This document shows positions 35,215-45,369 of a DNA stretch of 64,000 bases, in pieces (within the stretch, counting starts at the first letter, position 1; the number at the start of each line of letters is the position of its first letter). The stretch is from Dugong dugon. Taxonomy: Eukaryota > Chordata > Mammalia > Sirenia > Dugongidae. Made by a program: the position numbers and the translations under genes. The DNA lies in assembly GCA_030035585.1 (NCBI GenBank), contig CM057480.1, forward strand, positions 2,649,001 to 2,713,000, in the 5' to 3' direction. The notes beneath the pieces are model-generated. The model was not told the origin of the DNA, made no database searches, and saw only the letters and a program-made list of their open reading frames with translations.

Positions 35215-35402
35215 CAAACCAAAAAACCCCATTGCCGTCGAGTCGATTCTGACTCATAGCAACCCCATAGGGTTTCCAGGGCTGCAAATCCCTGTGGACA
35301 CAGACTGCCACATCTTTCTCCCACAGAGCTGCTGGTGGTTTCGAACCACCGATCTGATGGTTAGCAGTCAAGTGCTTTAACCACTGCACCACCAGGGCTC
35401 CT
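35215..35402 (-). mobile_element. AfroSINE, medium subtype, 13-bp target duplication
   Basis: Minus copy, the same strand as ITGA9, flanked by perfect CACCAAGTGACAC at 35202-35214 and 35403-35415. It lies about 160 bases downstream of the exon 4 donor. Confidence 0.93.
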
Positions 35403-35563
35403 CACCAAGTGACACAGCCCTCCCCAAAGGCCATCGGGTGCAAACGGTGCTGTCTGCTCATTAGAGTTTGGAAAGCTGGGGCTGCAGAGGCGGGTGGAGG
35501 GTGTCAGGATGGTTTAGGACATGGCGTGGGAGCGGGCAGTGGGGAAAATCAACCAGCACTCAC

Positions 35564-35687
35564 CTTCATAGCAAGGGATCAGCGTCCTGCCTTTGGCCTG
35601 GAGGTTGGACGGGATGACGTAGCAGAAGCCATGCGGTAGGATGTGGTCTGCCTCGTAATAGATGTTCTTCCAGCGATGTGCACAGGC
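35564..35687 (-). CDS. ITGA9: ITGA9 coding exon 4
   Basis: Starts in phase 0 after CTCTTTAG and reads ACAHRWKNIYYEADHILPHG, then FCYVIPSNLQAKGRTLIPCYE. It ends one base into the following glutamate codon at a strong donor, GTGAGT. Length is 124 bases (41 codons + 1). This is the extracellular beta-propeller. ACAHRW is a segment shared by integrin alpha chains, and its cysteines belong to conserved disulfides. No stop or frameshift is present. The acceptor is preceded by a long pyrimidine run. One conservative change is seen from the human protein as remembered (valine for isoleucine in FCYVIP). Confidence 0.96.
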
Positions 35688-36684
35688 CTAAAGAGACAGA
35701 GAGGGCTTCAGAGCAGGACAGCTGGCCCCAGGAGTCACAAAGTAGCCCCTGGCAGTGTCAGCATGCTCTGCAGGAGGAGAGGGGAGCAGAGCGCCAGGAA
35801 GCCATCCCCTCTCCCCCCTCCCCAACTACGCCTCACACCAGGCACCGTCCTGAGCATCAGAAAACAGTGTGAACAAGATCAAGTCCTGTCCTCACGCAGC
35901 TTTGATGCTGCTGGGAGGAGACGGACAATGGACAACCCCGTAAACACCTGAGAGAATTACTATAGCTGGTGCCAAGGGCTAGAAAGGAAAGAGGCGGGGT
36001 TATGGAACAGAGAATCGGGGAGTGGACACCACAGTTTTCACCTGGAGGTCAGGGAAGAAGAGAAAGAGGCAACCACACCGGGGGCACTGGGACCAGCCGG
36101 GCATGCCGGGACCAGAGGGGCGTGCCGGAAGCAGCGCTCTGGCAGGACGGAATATCAGGTGCAAGGATTCGAGGTGAGGAAGCCTGGGAGATTGGAAGGA
36201 AAAGGCGGCCAGCGGGGCTGGTCTGGAGAGAACACGGTGAGGGTGCGGGGTGCTGAGGTCAGAGGTGAGCAGGGGCCAGGCCACAGGGGGCCCCACAGGC
36301 CATGAGACAAACTGTCATTTTAGGGTACGTGCAACGGGAAGCCCCCTGCACAGTCTTAAGCAGATGAGCAGCATGATCTGATCTCCACCTGGGAAGACAG
36401 CTCAGCTGCTGGGTGGAGGCTGCAGGTGAGCCAGGGCGGAGGTGAAGGCCCAGGCGAGACTATGCTGGCCTGGACCAGGACGGGGCGGTGGAGACGAGTG
36501 GAGGAGAGGCTTCAGGATGATGGGGGTGGGGGGAGAGTAGGAGACCAGGTGCCGAGCAAGACAATCACCCAACAGCCACCCAGGGCCTGGGGCCAGGATG
36601 GGTCTCCTGTATATGCCCCATGTGTGCATGTATGCATTGATTCATTCGTCATGGATTTATTAAACACCTACTATGTGCCAGGCG

Positions 36685-36838
36685 GGCCCCGGTGGCCCAG
36701 TGGTTAAGAGCTCGGGCTGCTAAACAAAGGGTCAGCAGTTTGAATCCACCAGCCGCTCCTTGGAAACCCTATGGGGCAGCTCTACTCTGTCTGTAGGGTC
36801 CCTGTGAGTCACAATCGACTCGACAGCCGTGGGTTTGG
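36685..36838 (+). mobile_element. AfroSINE, short subtype
   Basis: Plus copy, GGTGGCCCAGTGGTTAAGAG to CGACTCGACAGCCGTGGG, inserted into an L2/MIR-like end (CACCTACTATGTGCCAGGC at about 36665). Confidence 0.9.
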
Positions 36839-36961
36839 TCATTTAGGTTAGGCAGACACTGAGGACACAGGTGTGAACAAACAGCCTGGTGGGGAGAAGA
36901 AGTCAAGGAGACAAGAAGCCTCTCCTGCGCCCACCCACTGACCCACTGTTTCAGCAGGGGG

Positions 36962-37135
36962 CCCCATCAAACGTCACCGTCTGTCAGAATCACCCAGAAG
37001 CCTCACTAAAACACAGACTGCGGAGCCCCTCTCCTGAGGTCCTGACTCAGCAGTGTGGGGGGAGCCTGAGAACGTGCCCTTCTCACAAGCTCCGGGGGAC
37101 ACTGGGGATGATGGTCTGCGAGCACACTCTGGGAA
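36962..37135 (+). mobile_element. MER5A-like hAT relic
   Basis: CAGAATCACCCAGAAGCCTC, ACACAGACTGCGGAGCCCCT, GACTCAGCAGTGTGGGG and CTGAGAACGTGCCCTTCT resemble MER5A. Confidence 0.55.
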
Positions 37136-37235
37136 TTCCAGTTCAGGGTCACTGTGGGGCCAGGGATCAGGTTGAACCATATGAAATTGCCAGCATTTGA
37201 CTTTTTAACCTACAAAAATACTTCAACATGCTCAT

Positions 37236-37430
37236 CGTTGCTGTTGTTGTTGGGTGCTCATAGCGACCTCGTGCGACAGGGTAGAACCTCCCCACAGGGT
37301 TTTCTTGGCTGTAATCTTTATGGAAACAGATCGCCAGGTCTCTCTCCCTCGTAGCCGCTGGGTGGGTTCGAACAGCCCACCTTTAGGTTAGTAGTCAAGT
37401 GCAAAATGTTTGTGGCACTCAGGACTCTAA
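37236..37430 (-). mobile_element. AfroSINE, diverged
   Basis: Minus: GTTGCTGTTGTTGTTGGGTG, ACAGATCGCCAGGTCTCTCT, GGGTGGGTTCGAACAGCCCA. The segment after the GTTG run has a deletion. Confidence 0.82.
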
Positions 37431-37567
37431 TACCTCCATACTACTAATAATGAAAAGTGTTTTTAAAAAATGTTCAGTTCTGACTCCATTCTGATGGCTT
37501 ACAAGCTTGAGCCACTTAATATTACTTCATTAGCAGGAAAATTAATCACACTCTACTCTATGGATTC

Positions 37568-37771
37568 AAGGAGCCCTGGAGGCACAGTGGTTAAGCGCTC
37601 AGCTGCCAACCGAAAGGTCAGCAGTTCGAACCCACCGGCCACTCCACGGGAGAAAGATGTGGCAGTCTGCTTCCATAAAGATTTACAGCCTTGGAAACCC
37701 TATGGGGCAGTTCTACTCTGTCCTACAGGGTCGCTATGAGTCGGAATGGACTTGACGGCAGGGGATGGGTT
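37568..37771 (+). mobile_element. AfroSINE, medium subtype
   Basis: Plus, complete: GGAGCCCTGGAGGCACAGTG, GATGTGGCAGTCTGCTTCCA and GGGTCGCTATGAGTCGGAAT. ATGGATTC flanks both ends. Confidence 0.92.
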
Positions 37772-40700
37772 TCATGGATTCGGTAAAGCCCTCAACTTCT
37801 AGGGCTTCACATCTCTCACTGTCTTTCTGCGCTGAGGCACTGTGCAAGGAGCGGATGTTTATAATGGCGCAGTCTCTGAAAGCCAGATGCACACTAGACG
37901 CTTGTAAGGAAGGAGTTGCTGCATGTCATGTCTGGTTGATTGTCTCTCCATTTTATTAAGTGCCATAAATTGTTTTTAAGAAGGATCTTGGAGAATTCCT
38001 AGAACATCCAAGCACTGCCTTTCACACTAAACTGAAATCAAGGCATTCCGTGAGTCAGAGACCAAAGGGACAAGGGCAGGATCCCTGTGGGAAACACAGA
38101 ACAGTGTCTCCAAATATAAATTACAGAAAGAAAAGACCATATTTCATCCTGATTATCATTATATATACACATGCACCAATCAAAAATAAATCCTAGGGAC
38201 TGTCTCAAAGCGTGACATCCATTCCTCTGAATGAGTTCTGCTGTGAGGGAGACATGGGGGCAGAGCTGGAAAGACAGACAGAAAACAGGGTGCAATCTCT
38301 GAAAACAGCAAGACTTGCTCAAACACCACCAGGTTCCAAACAGCTTAAGAAAGAAAGGGGATGTAGCATTTACCCCAAATATTAGAATCTGACATACTCA
38401 AGTTATAAGGATTGTTTTTCCTCCCAAAAGATGAGAAAGAGGAAGCAAATGAGCAAATTTATTTCAAAGGCCTTTTTTGTTATATGGAAACAGCACATCC
38501 TTCCTGGGGGCGAGGTGGGTGGGTACTGGGCATCTCCTGCTGGCTCAGCCACGAAGGCACGTAAGCCCCCCACTGCACCCTATACTTTCACCTGCACAGA
38601 TGCCTCCAGGTCCACGTCGCACAGCCTGGGCCAGGCCTGGCTGCAGAGAGCTGCAGGTGATGGGGAGCGGATTGGAAGTGAGGCTGTGAGATGCCAGGAT
38701 CGTGATGCCCCAAGGCCCCTAAGAAGCTCCCCACCGAGGGGAGGAGGGAGGGACCAAGGAAGACATGAGAGGACCGTCTGGGGTGCTGGGAATGTTGTTC
38801 TGAGAATGCTCCCCCAGAGAAAATTCACTGAGGTTACACTGATGACTTGTGCGCCAAGGGCAGGTGTGTTATCATTCAATAAAGCGTTCCCGCAGAAAAA
38901 GCAAACCGGGAAACAGAGCAACAGAAGTAATGCAAAATGTATCCCATGACTTTGAAAACCTGGGCAGATGGGAAGCAGTGAAGAGATGGAGGTAGCCCTG
39001 ATGTTGAGGAAGGAAACGGCAGGGAGATAGAGCTAGAGAACAGTTTCCACCCAGCAAAAAATCTAGAAGCTGAAATTATTTGTTGTCTGAGTCCTGGAGA
39101 CTGAAGAAAAGCAGAACATCAAACTCGAACGTCTGAAGTTGCCCACCAGGGCCAGAGAGAAGCACTTTCTGGATTTGGTCAGTGGTTACCCTGAGAAGTG
39201 ATTTTTCCTTCCTCTTTCTTGTAACATCATCTGCACACTGGGAATGCAGGGTGAGAGCGGGAGAAAACCTCCAGTAAGTCCCAGCTAGCAACTGGGAGAG
39301 CTGGGCTCTGAACTCGGGCAGATTTGTCCGCTCCACTCCCCACGCTGTCTTCACACCTGGTGTTACTGATCCCTGGGAGAACAACGGAAGGGCTACCACA
39401 CCCGTGGAGCCAACACTGGCAGGTACTAAGGTGATGCCTGCTTGCCAGGCTGGCCAGTGCCCTGGGCCCTGCTGGAGCTGGTTGTTTTGTCCGTGGTCCA
39501 GAAAATGCCATTTGTCATTGAGACACTTCAAGTCCCTGTCACAGCTTTCAAATTCCCCCATCTGTTCTTCACTTTGAAATCAGCACCAGATGCCATTTTC
39601 AAAAAAGCAGACACCCCACCTTTGTTGTCTTCAAACCCAACACTATGCTCCTGGGAGGCCACCCTCGGGGACCGAGGCCTAGTGCACCACACTCCCAGGC
39701 ACCTCCCGATTTCGCAGAAATATGTTTGAACAACACGTATCTTCCTATTTTTAATTTTTAACAGATTAACACTTGCCTCCCAGCAAGCTTTGACAGTAGA
39801 ACTGAGAGATCAAAGACCAGGCCAAATGATACGTGAGGTCACCACAATTTAAATACAGACCGAGGGGCCACTCTCTGTATCTGGTTGTCAACTGTCACAT
39901 CCAAGGGGCATTTTACAGCATTTCACCTCGTGCTTCCAGCAGCCACTGAGAATCAGCCGCCAAGAGGAAGATGGCTACTAAGTCGCCTTCTGATGGTTTC
40001 AGCACGACACTCAGGCCCTTTACTGTTCAAACACACTTTTAGATGCTGCTCTATTCCCCGGAGATGCCTCCCCAGGCACTGGGGGTGAGAAAGGGTAGAA
40101 GATTCAGTCTTTGTCCCCAAGTGGCTTCCGTAGAAAAGGTCACACACACAAAATAAATTATACACACAACAAAGTAACATGAGTTGAATTCCTAATGATG
40201 AGGAAGGTGCTCGTGTTGTTCCAAAACAGCCCAGGAGGGGAGCATCAGATTGGGCTTCCTGAGGAATGCAGATCCTAAACCAAGGAGCAAAGCGAAGGAT
40301 GAGGACAAGCGTTTCCTAGCAGGAGAGCGCGTGTGCAAAAAGGAGGGAAGCAGCTGCCGTCGGATGCTCCTCTCTCCAGCACTCACATAGAGCGCCTTAT
40401 TGATTAAACAGATGATTCAGTAATTGCGTAAAACACGAGAAAAACAGCTCGGCATGGAATTAATTAGAACACAATTATCCAAGCAGCATTACCCACGAAT
40501 GTTCCAGCTCTGCCTTCTCGGCTTCCTTTGCTAAATCTTCCTGCGATCCTCCCTGCTGTCACGTCCCCAGAGACGGCCCCTTCTTGATACCGATTTGCAG
40601 GAACACGGAGCCCTCTGCCATGCGGTCTGGAATCAAGGTCTCAGCCCCAGAGAGGCCATCCTTCCACAGGGAGAGGAAATATTTTCACAGGAGCAAACTG

Positions 40701-41260
40701 GCTGGAGGTTCCAGGCTCTGAGGAAGATGGCGCACTGTGCTGCCTTCAGCCCACTGCCACCTCCTTGGTTTTTGAAAATCGCGACCTCAGGCGTCCCTTT
40801 GATTTATACAGATGGAACAGCCTCTTCTTGTCTTTCTGCAGAATGGCAGACAAGCCTTCTGGCCCTTTGGGGGCCGAGCCGTCCAGTCAGTGCAGGCCAC
40901 CATGTCTGGAGGAAGGCAGAGACTTGGAGAGGGTCCAGACCCAGGCAGTGACAGTGATTAAAGGACGGAAACAGGGCAAACAGAGGGCGGGAAGAGGGAG
41001 CCTCCTAAGGACCTACAACATTTCCTGTCGGGAGGCCCACGATGTTGGCGACAGCATCCAGCTGCTTCCTCCCTCCCACAAGGGCCCAGCCAAGAGGGAG
41101 ATGCTTGATTTGTGCTGAGAAGGAAGGTGGAATTTGGATTAACAGCTTCCGCCATTGACAAGTTTAACACAGAAGTGGATCCCTCGGACAGGTGATGGAA
41201 ACATGTCGCCTAAATCCTTCAGAGAAGACAAACCCGTCTGCTCAGGGATGAAACAATGTA

Positions 41261-41777
41261 TGTGTTAAGGCCTGAACTGTGTCCCCCAGAAACGTGTGTC
41301 AACCTGGCTAGGCCACGATTCCCAGCACTGGGTGGTTGTCCTCCATTTTGTGACCTGATGTGATTATCCTATGTCTTGTACATCCTTCCTCTATGATGTT
41401 AATGAGGCAGGATTAGAGGCAGTTATGTTAATGAAGTAGGACTCAACAGGATTAGGTTGTATTTTGAGTCAATCTCTTTAGAGATATAAAAGAGAGAAGC
41501 AAGCAGAGAGGAGAGAGACCTCACAGCACCAAGAAAGAAGAGCCTGGAGCAGAGCGCATCCTTGGCATGGGGTCCTTGCGCTGAGAAACTCCTAGACCCA
41601 GGAGAAGATTGATGACAAGGACCTTCCCCCAAAGCTGCCAGAGAGAGAAAGCCTTCCCCTGGAGCCGACTCCCTGAATTTGGACTTGTAGCCTCCCAGAC
41701 TGTGAGAGAATAAATTTGTTTGTTAAATCCATCCACTTGTGGTATTTCTGTTACAGCAGCACTAGATGACTAAGACA
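41261..41777 (+). mobile_element. Solo LTR (MaLR-like), related to 25818-26330
   Basis: About 517 bases, from TGTGTTAAGGCCTGAACTGT to the same GCACTAGATGACTAAGACA end. The interior differs (GATGTTAATGAGGCAGGATT, nearly repeated), so this is another subfamily. It carries AATAAA near 41710. No internal viral sequence adjoins it. Confidence 0.8.
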
Positions 41778-42116
41778 ATATGTGAAGTCCTCAGTTTTAC
41801 AGCATGTGGTCCAAAGGAAGCCCTCAATAAGGGTCAGCTAGTGGTCGTCTAGTTTCCCTTCTCAATCTTATGCTTTCAAGCATAAGCCAATGAACAACAG
41901 GAAAGGTCTACGAAGTCAGCGGTGAGGTAGTGCTGACTGGGAAGGGGCCTGGGGCAACTTCCTTGGGCATTATGCATGAGTGTAGGCATATGAGGAACAT
42001 TACCACACTGTAAACTCAAAGTTGTGCATGTTAAGTACTTTAGTTTTATACTTCAACAAAAAACTTTGTAAAAGAGAAAACCCTGCCACCGTTAGAAATT
42101 CCATTTTTTGTTAAGT

Positions 42117-42300
42117 CCAATAAAACGTTCTGTGGTGATAAAAACATTCTCTCTCTGGTTGCCCAACACAGTAGCCACCAGCCATAGGTGGCTGTTGAGC
42201 ACTTGGAATGTGGCTAGTGTGACTGAGGAAGTGAATTTTTTATCTAAGTTTGATAAATTTAGATAACTACATGTGCTGGCAGCTCCCTTACTGGGCAGTG
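42117..42300 (+). mobile_element. Old hAT-type DNA transposon relic
   Basis: TGTGGTGATAAAAACATTCT, CAGTAGCCACCAGCCATAGG and TGGCTGTTGAGCACTTGGAA, then TGGCTAGTGTGACTGAGGAA. This is a mammal-wide palindromic MER family, the same as 59917-60115. Confidence 0.6.
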
Positions 42301-42439
42301 CAATAAGGAAGACACGGACAGTCTCAAGGGCAAAGATGTCTTCTTCTTTGTCTCTCCCCCAAAGCACGTAATGGATCAGGATACATCATATGTTCTTTGG
42401 GAGTCCAAGAAATGACTAATTAAAAATAACAACATATGC

Positions 42440-42995
42440 TTCATAAAATATCATGTAGGAATAAACAGAAATGAATTACGGATAGAGACAATATGGAGTA
42501 ATCTCAAAAATATTATTTTGAGGAACGAAGCCTTAAGATTCCATTTATATGAAGTTCTAGAAAGCATAAGTAATCTGTGGAAATAACAAATTGTAACAAT
42601 GGTTGCCTCAGGGGAGAAGGGAGATGACAGATAAAGGACATATGAGAACTTTTGGGGTTGGTGGAAATACTCTGTATCTTGATGGGGTAATGGTTAACCC
42701 AAAAGCAAACCCGTTGCCATCAATTCAATTCCAACTCATAGTGATCCTATAGGACAGAGCAGAAATGCCCAATAGGGTTTCTAAGGCTGTAATCTTTATG
42801 GAAGCAGACTGACACACCTTTCTCCTGCAGAGCAGCTAGTGGGTTTGAACTGGTGACCTTCGATTAGCACTTTTAACCACTGTACCACCCAGGGTGATGG
42901 TTACACAGATGTAAACAATTATCAAAACCCAAAACTGTGCTCTTAAAATCTGTGCATTTTATGCAAATCATACATCAATTTAAAAAGACACAAAA
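42440..42995 (+). mobile_element. L1 3' UTR split by an AfroSINE
   Basis: GGAGTAATCTCAAAAATATT, CCATTTATATGAAGTTCTAG, TGTATCTTGATGGGGTAATG, then after the SINE GGTTACACAGATGTAAACAA and CATACATCAATTTAAAAAG. Confidence 0.7.
42698..42892 (-). mobile_element. AfroSINE, medium subtype
   Basis: Minus copy inside an L1 3' UTR. TAATGGTTA and TGATGGTTA flank it. Contains AAGCAGACTGACACACCTTT. Confidence 0.9.
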
Positions 42996-43272
42996 AACGC
43001 TTATATAATGCATGAGATTCACAAAGCACTTTTCACATACGTTTAACCTGTCATTTTTCAATAGCCACATATCAGCACCTTGGTCCAGACATTACTGGTG
43101 TTTGACAGATGAAGAGAATAAGAACATAATCATTTGTCCAAGCAGTAGGCTCAGAATAGCCAAACTCAAAGTCACACCCTTGTCACCATGCCATGCGACC
43201 TTCTTAATGGATCAGAGTCATTCATTCTCAGAGTGTCCTCTCTTCCCACAGCACCCTCCCCAGAGGCCTTAC

Positions 43273-43379
43273 CAGCACGTGGCCATCAGCCTTGGGCTGC
43301 CTAGCCAGGCTCACCCCCATCCACTCATCATCCCGGTCCTCCCGGCAGGTCTTTCCACAGGGTGTGCCCCGATTCTTCC
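43273..43379 (-). CDS. ITGA9: ITGA9 coding exon 3
   Basis: Begins after the CCACCAG acceptor with two bases completing a glycine codon, then reads KNRGTPCGKTCREDRDDEWM followed by GVSLARQPKADGHVL. It stops in phase 0 at donor GTAAGG. Length is 107 bases (2 + 35 codons). It encodes part of the beta-propeller between blades 1 and 2, with a CGKTC cysteine pair expected to form disulfides in the secreted ectodomain. The acceptor has a good pyrimidine tract (CTTTTCTCTTTTTCCACCAG). Compared with the human protein as I remember it, proline replaces serine in GTPCG and histidine replaces arginine before VL. Intron 2, joining it to exon 2, is only about 1.55 kb. Confidence 0.95.
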
Positions 43380-43794
43380 CTGGTGGAAAAAGAGAAAAGC
43401 CAGGCTTGGGTTAAGGAGTGGTGTCTTGCTGGCTGCTTTTCAAAAGGTGGCCCAAGCCCAAACATTTGTTCCTCGGCCATGAGGAGGTAAGGAGCTTGCA
43501 ACAAAATGTAAATCAACTCCATCACTATGTACACTGTTTAATTCAACCAACTTTTTTTTCATAGGAAGACTTTCTCAATGAAGGAAGCAGTGCCTTGATT
43601 GATGTTCCAAAGCAAGCTCCTTAATTTTTTATGTACCAGCAACCAACAGTTCGCAAACCAACCAACAGAGAACACCTCTCTAGGGCCCCTCTCCTTTTCT
43701 GCTAAAGAAAATCATGACAACTCTTCATTTAAAAAAAAAAAATTAGAAGATCTTGATGGGAAAGGGCTATGGAGAAAGTGAGGGCTTGAAGTGA

Positions 43795-44035
43795 TAATTA
43801 AATAAAATAGCTCCTATTTATTGAATACCTACTAGGTGCTAAGTATAGTCCTGTGTACTTACCTCTATTACATCACTTAATTTTCTCAAGGTAATCCTTG
43901 TGATATAGGTATTTTAGTCTTCACTTTACAGGTGAGGGAGCTGAGGCCTAAGAAGCTATGGGAAATTTCCAATAAGTCCCAACTAGTAACTGGAAGAGCT
44001 GGGCTCTGAACTCAGGCAGATCTGTCTGACTCATA
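43795..44035 (-). mobile_element. MIR
   Basis: TATTGAATACCTACTAGGTG, ACTTTACAGGTGAGGGAGCT and AACTGGAAGAGCTGGGCTCT are reversed MIR motifs. Confidence 0.75.
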
Positions 44036-44099
44036 AGATGATACGTTTTCCACTGGACAAAAGTGAGCTTTTCAAAACATCTATCAGATTATATCTTTC

Positions 44100-44562
44100 C
44101 CTTCTTAAAATATAAAACCTGCAATTGCTTTTAATGGTCTTTCGTTTGTACACAGAATAAAATCTAAACACCCTACCCTGACCTGCTAGGCCCTGTGTAA
44201 TCTAGCCCCAGCCTACCTCTCCAATCTCATCTGCATCCATCTCCACTGGATCACCACTCCAGTTACTCTGTCTTCGCTCTGTGCTTCAAAAAATGGCACA
44301 CCACCTCCTCTGCTTGGGAGTTCTGCCTCTCCTACTTAGCCAGTAGTGTGTAAAGATCACTTCCCCTTTCCTGACCCTCCAGTCTAAATTAGATCCACCA
44401 CCCACTTCCCCTCTAGTCTTTTCTCCCTCAATTATTTGTTTTAATGTCTCTCTTGCCCACTAAAAAGCAAGGCCCAGAATAGCAGGAACCTTGTTTCTTT
44501 TGTTCACCATTGTATCTCAGTGTTTAACAAGTAATGGGTACTCAATACATATTTTTTAGATG
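44100..44562 (+). mobile_element. L2 LINE 3' end
   Basis: GACCTGCTAGGCCCTGTGTA, CTCCAATCTCATCTGCATCC, ATAGCAGGAACCTTGTTTCT and CAGTGTTTAACAAGTAATGG match L2. The ATGG array starts exactly where L2 normally ends in GAATGA repeats. Confidence 0.7.
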
Positions 44563-44824
44563 TATGGATGGATAGGTGGATTGGTGGATGGAGGGATGGA
44601 TGGGGTGGGTGAGAGGGTGGATAATGGATGGATGGTGGATAGATGGATGGATGGGTGGGTGGGTAGGTGGGTGGATGGATGGATGGATGGATGGATGGAT
44701 GGATGGATGGATGGATGGATGAGTGGGTAGGTAGGTGGGTGAGTGGGTAGGTAGGTAGGTGGGTGGGTGGGTGGGTGGATGGGTGAATGAGTGGGTGGAT
44801 GGGAGGGTGGGTGGGTGAGTGAAT
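44563..44824. repeat. (ATGG)n/(GTGG)n/(GTAG)n array
   Basis: About 260 bases with a pure ATGG core at about 44674-44720 and GTGGGTAGG variants after it. It begins 107 bases downstream of the exon 2 donor in the ITGA9 transcript, where it reads CCAU/CCAC. Confidence 0.96.
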
Positions 44825-44931
44825 GATAAGGTCACCCTGGGAAGGAAAAGAAGAAAGGGTGAAGGTGCAGAGCCCATGTCCACCTTGGCAGTGACGTCCA
44901 CTCACAGACCTCAAAGAAAAGTTTCACCCAC

Positions 44932-45059
44932 CTCGAGCCATGTCCAGTTCGGTGCATCTCCGATCCGGGTTAGTGTGGACACGGCACTTAAACACAGCCC
45001 CAGGGGATTTCACTGAAGTGCTGTACTTGGAATCTGCCTTCGGTGCACCCACAAGGACC
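44932..45059 (-). CDS. ITGA9: ITGA9 coding exon 2 (integrin alpha-9)
   Basis: Internal exon of integrin alpha-9, which pairs with beta-1 as a cell-surface receptor for tenascin-C, osteopontin, VCAM-1 and related ligands. On the minus strand the exon starts after a TAG acceptor with one base completing a codon (tryptophan expected), then reads VLVGAPKADSKYSTSVKSPG and later RRCTELDMAR. It ends one base into the next codon at donor GTGGGT. VLVGAP is the FG-GAP signature of the first beta-propeller blade. Length is 128 bases (1 + 42 codons + 1). From memory of the human protein, I expect proline rather than the threonine at KYST. The alpha-4 paralogue is the only close alternative, and this sequence fits alpha-9 better. 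The exon is flanked on both sides by microsatellites. Confidence 0.95.
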
Positions 45060-45192
45060 CTACACATCAGGAAGAAAGCACATTCTGTCACGACCCGAAC
45101 CAGGAAAGGGGAGGGAGATGCGAAAATCTTCACCAAGCAACAGGGTTCTGTCTGAATGCTCACTAGAAAACCATACACCAGCGTGATATGTG

Positions 45193-45295
45193 ACGTGTGT
45201 GTGTGTGTGGGTATGAGTGTGTGTGGGTGTGAGTGGGTGTGAGTGTCAGTCGGTGTGAGTGTGTTGTGAGTATGTGTGTGTGTGCATGTGTGTTG
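45193..45295. repeat. (TG)n array, imperfect
   Basis: GTGTGTG with GAGT and GGGT interruptions over about 100 bases. In the ITGA9 transcript this is a CA-rich run about 135 bases before the exon 2 acceptor. Confidence 0.93.
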
Positions 45296-45369
45296 GGGTT
45301 GAGGGGAGCACCTACAGTGAGCCTGTTAGATCGTCTCCAGGCACATTAAAAGCTTAAGGGATGGTTGGA

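Larger units (their letters stand above)
17208..35563 (-). other. ITGA9: ITGA9 intron 4
   Basis: About 18.4 kb, the largest complete intron here. It holds at least 15 AfroSINE copies, an L1 3' end, three RTE pieces, two foldback elements, LTRs and MIRs. Blocks 20530-21230, 21770-23500, 26790-27340, 29020-29780, 30010-30600, 31800-32210, 33040-34210 and 34380-35200 contain no repeat or exon I can recognise. The 177-codon open frame at 22531-23064 on the minus strand has no family signature. Confidence 0.9.
35688..43272 (-). other. ITGA9: ITGA9 intron 3
   Basis: About 7.6 kb. It contains a MaLR-type LTR, an L1 3' UTR split by a SINE, an old hAT relic, a MER5A-like fragment and several AfroSINEs. 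Blocks 35700-36640, 37800-39750 and 39850-41250 show no repeat I recognise. The last includes an AT-rich stretch near 40390-40500 that looks like unique sequence. Confidence 0.9.
43380..44931 (-). other. ITGA9: ITGA9 intron 2
   Basis: The shortest intron in the window, about 1.55 kb. In gene order it begins with the exon 2 donor, then the ATGG/GTGG array about 107 bases downstream, then an L2 3' end, then a MIR, then about 400 bases of plain sequence before the exon 3 acceptor. Confidence 0.9.

Noticed and set aside
39240-39345. Similarity between 39265-39345 and 43965-44040 (TAAGTCCCA.CTAG.AACTGG, AGCTGGGCTCTGAACTC) as a possible third duplication
   Set aside because: Both match reversed MIR sequence, which is a sufficient explanation. 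They are unusually alike but short.
44504-44914. A threonine/histidine/proline-rich frame of 136 codons
   Set aside because: Translation of the ATGG/GTGG tetranucleotide array.
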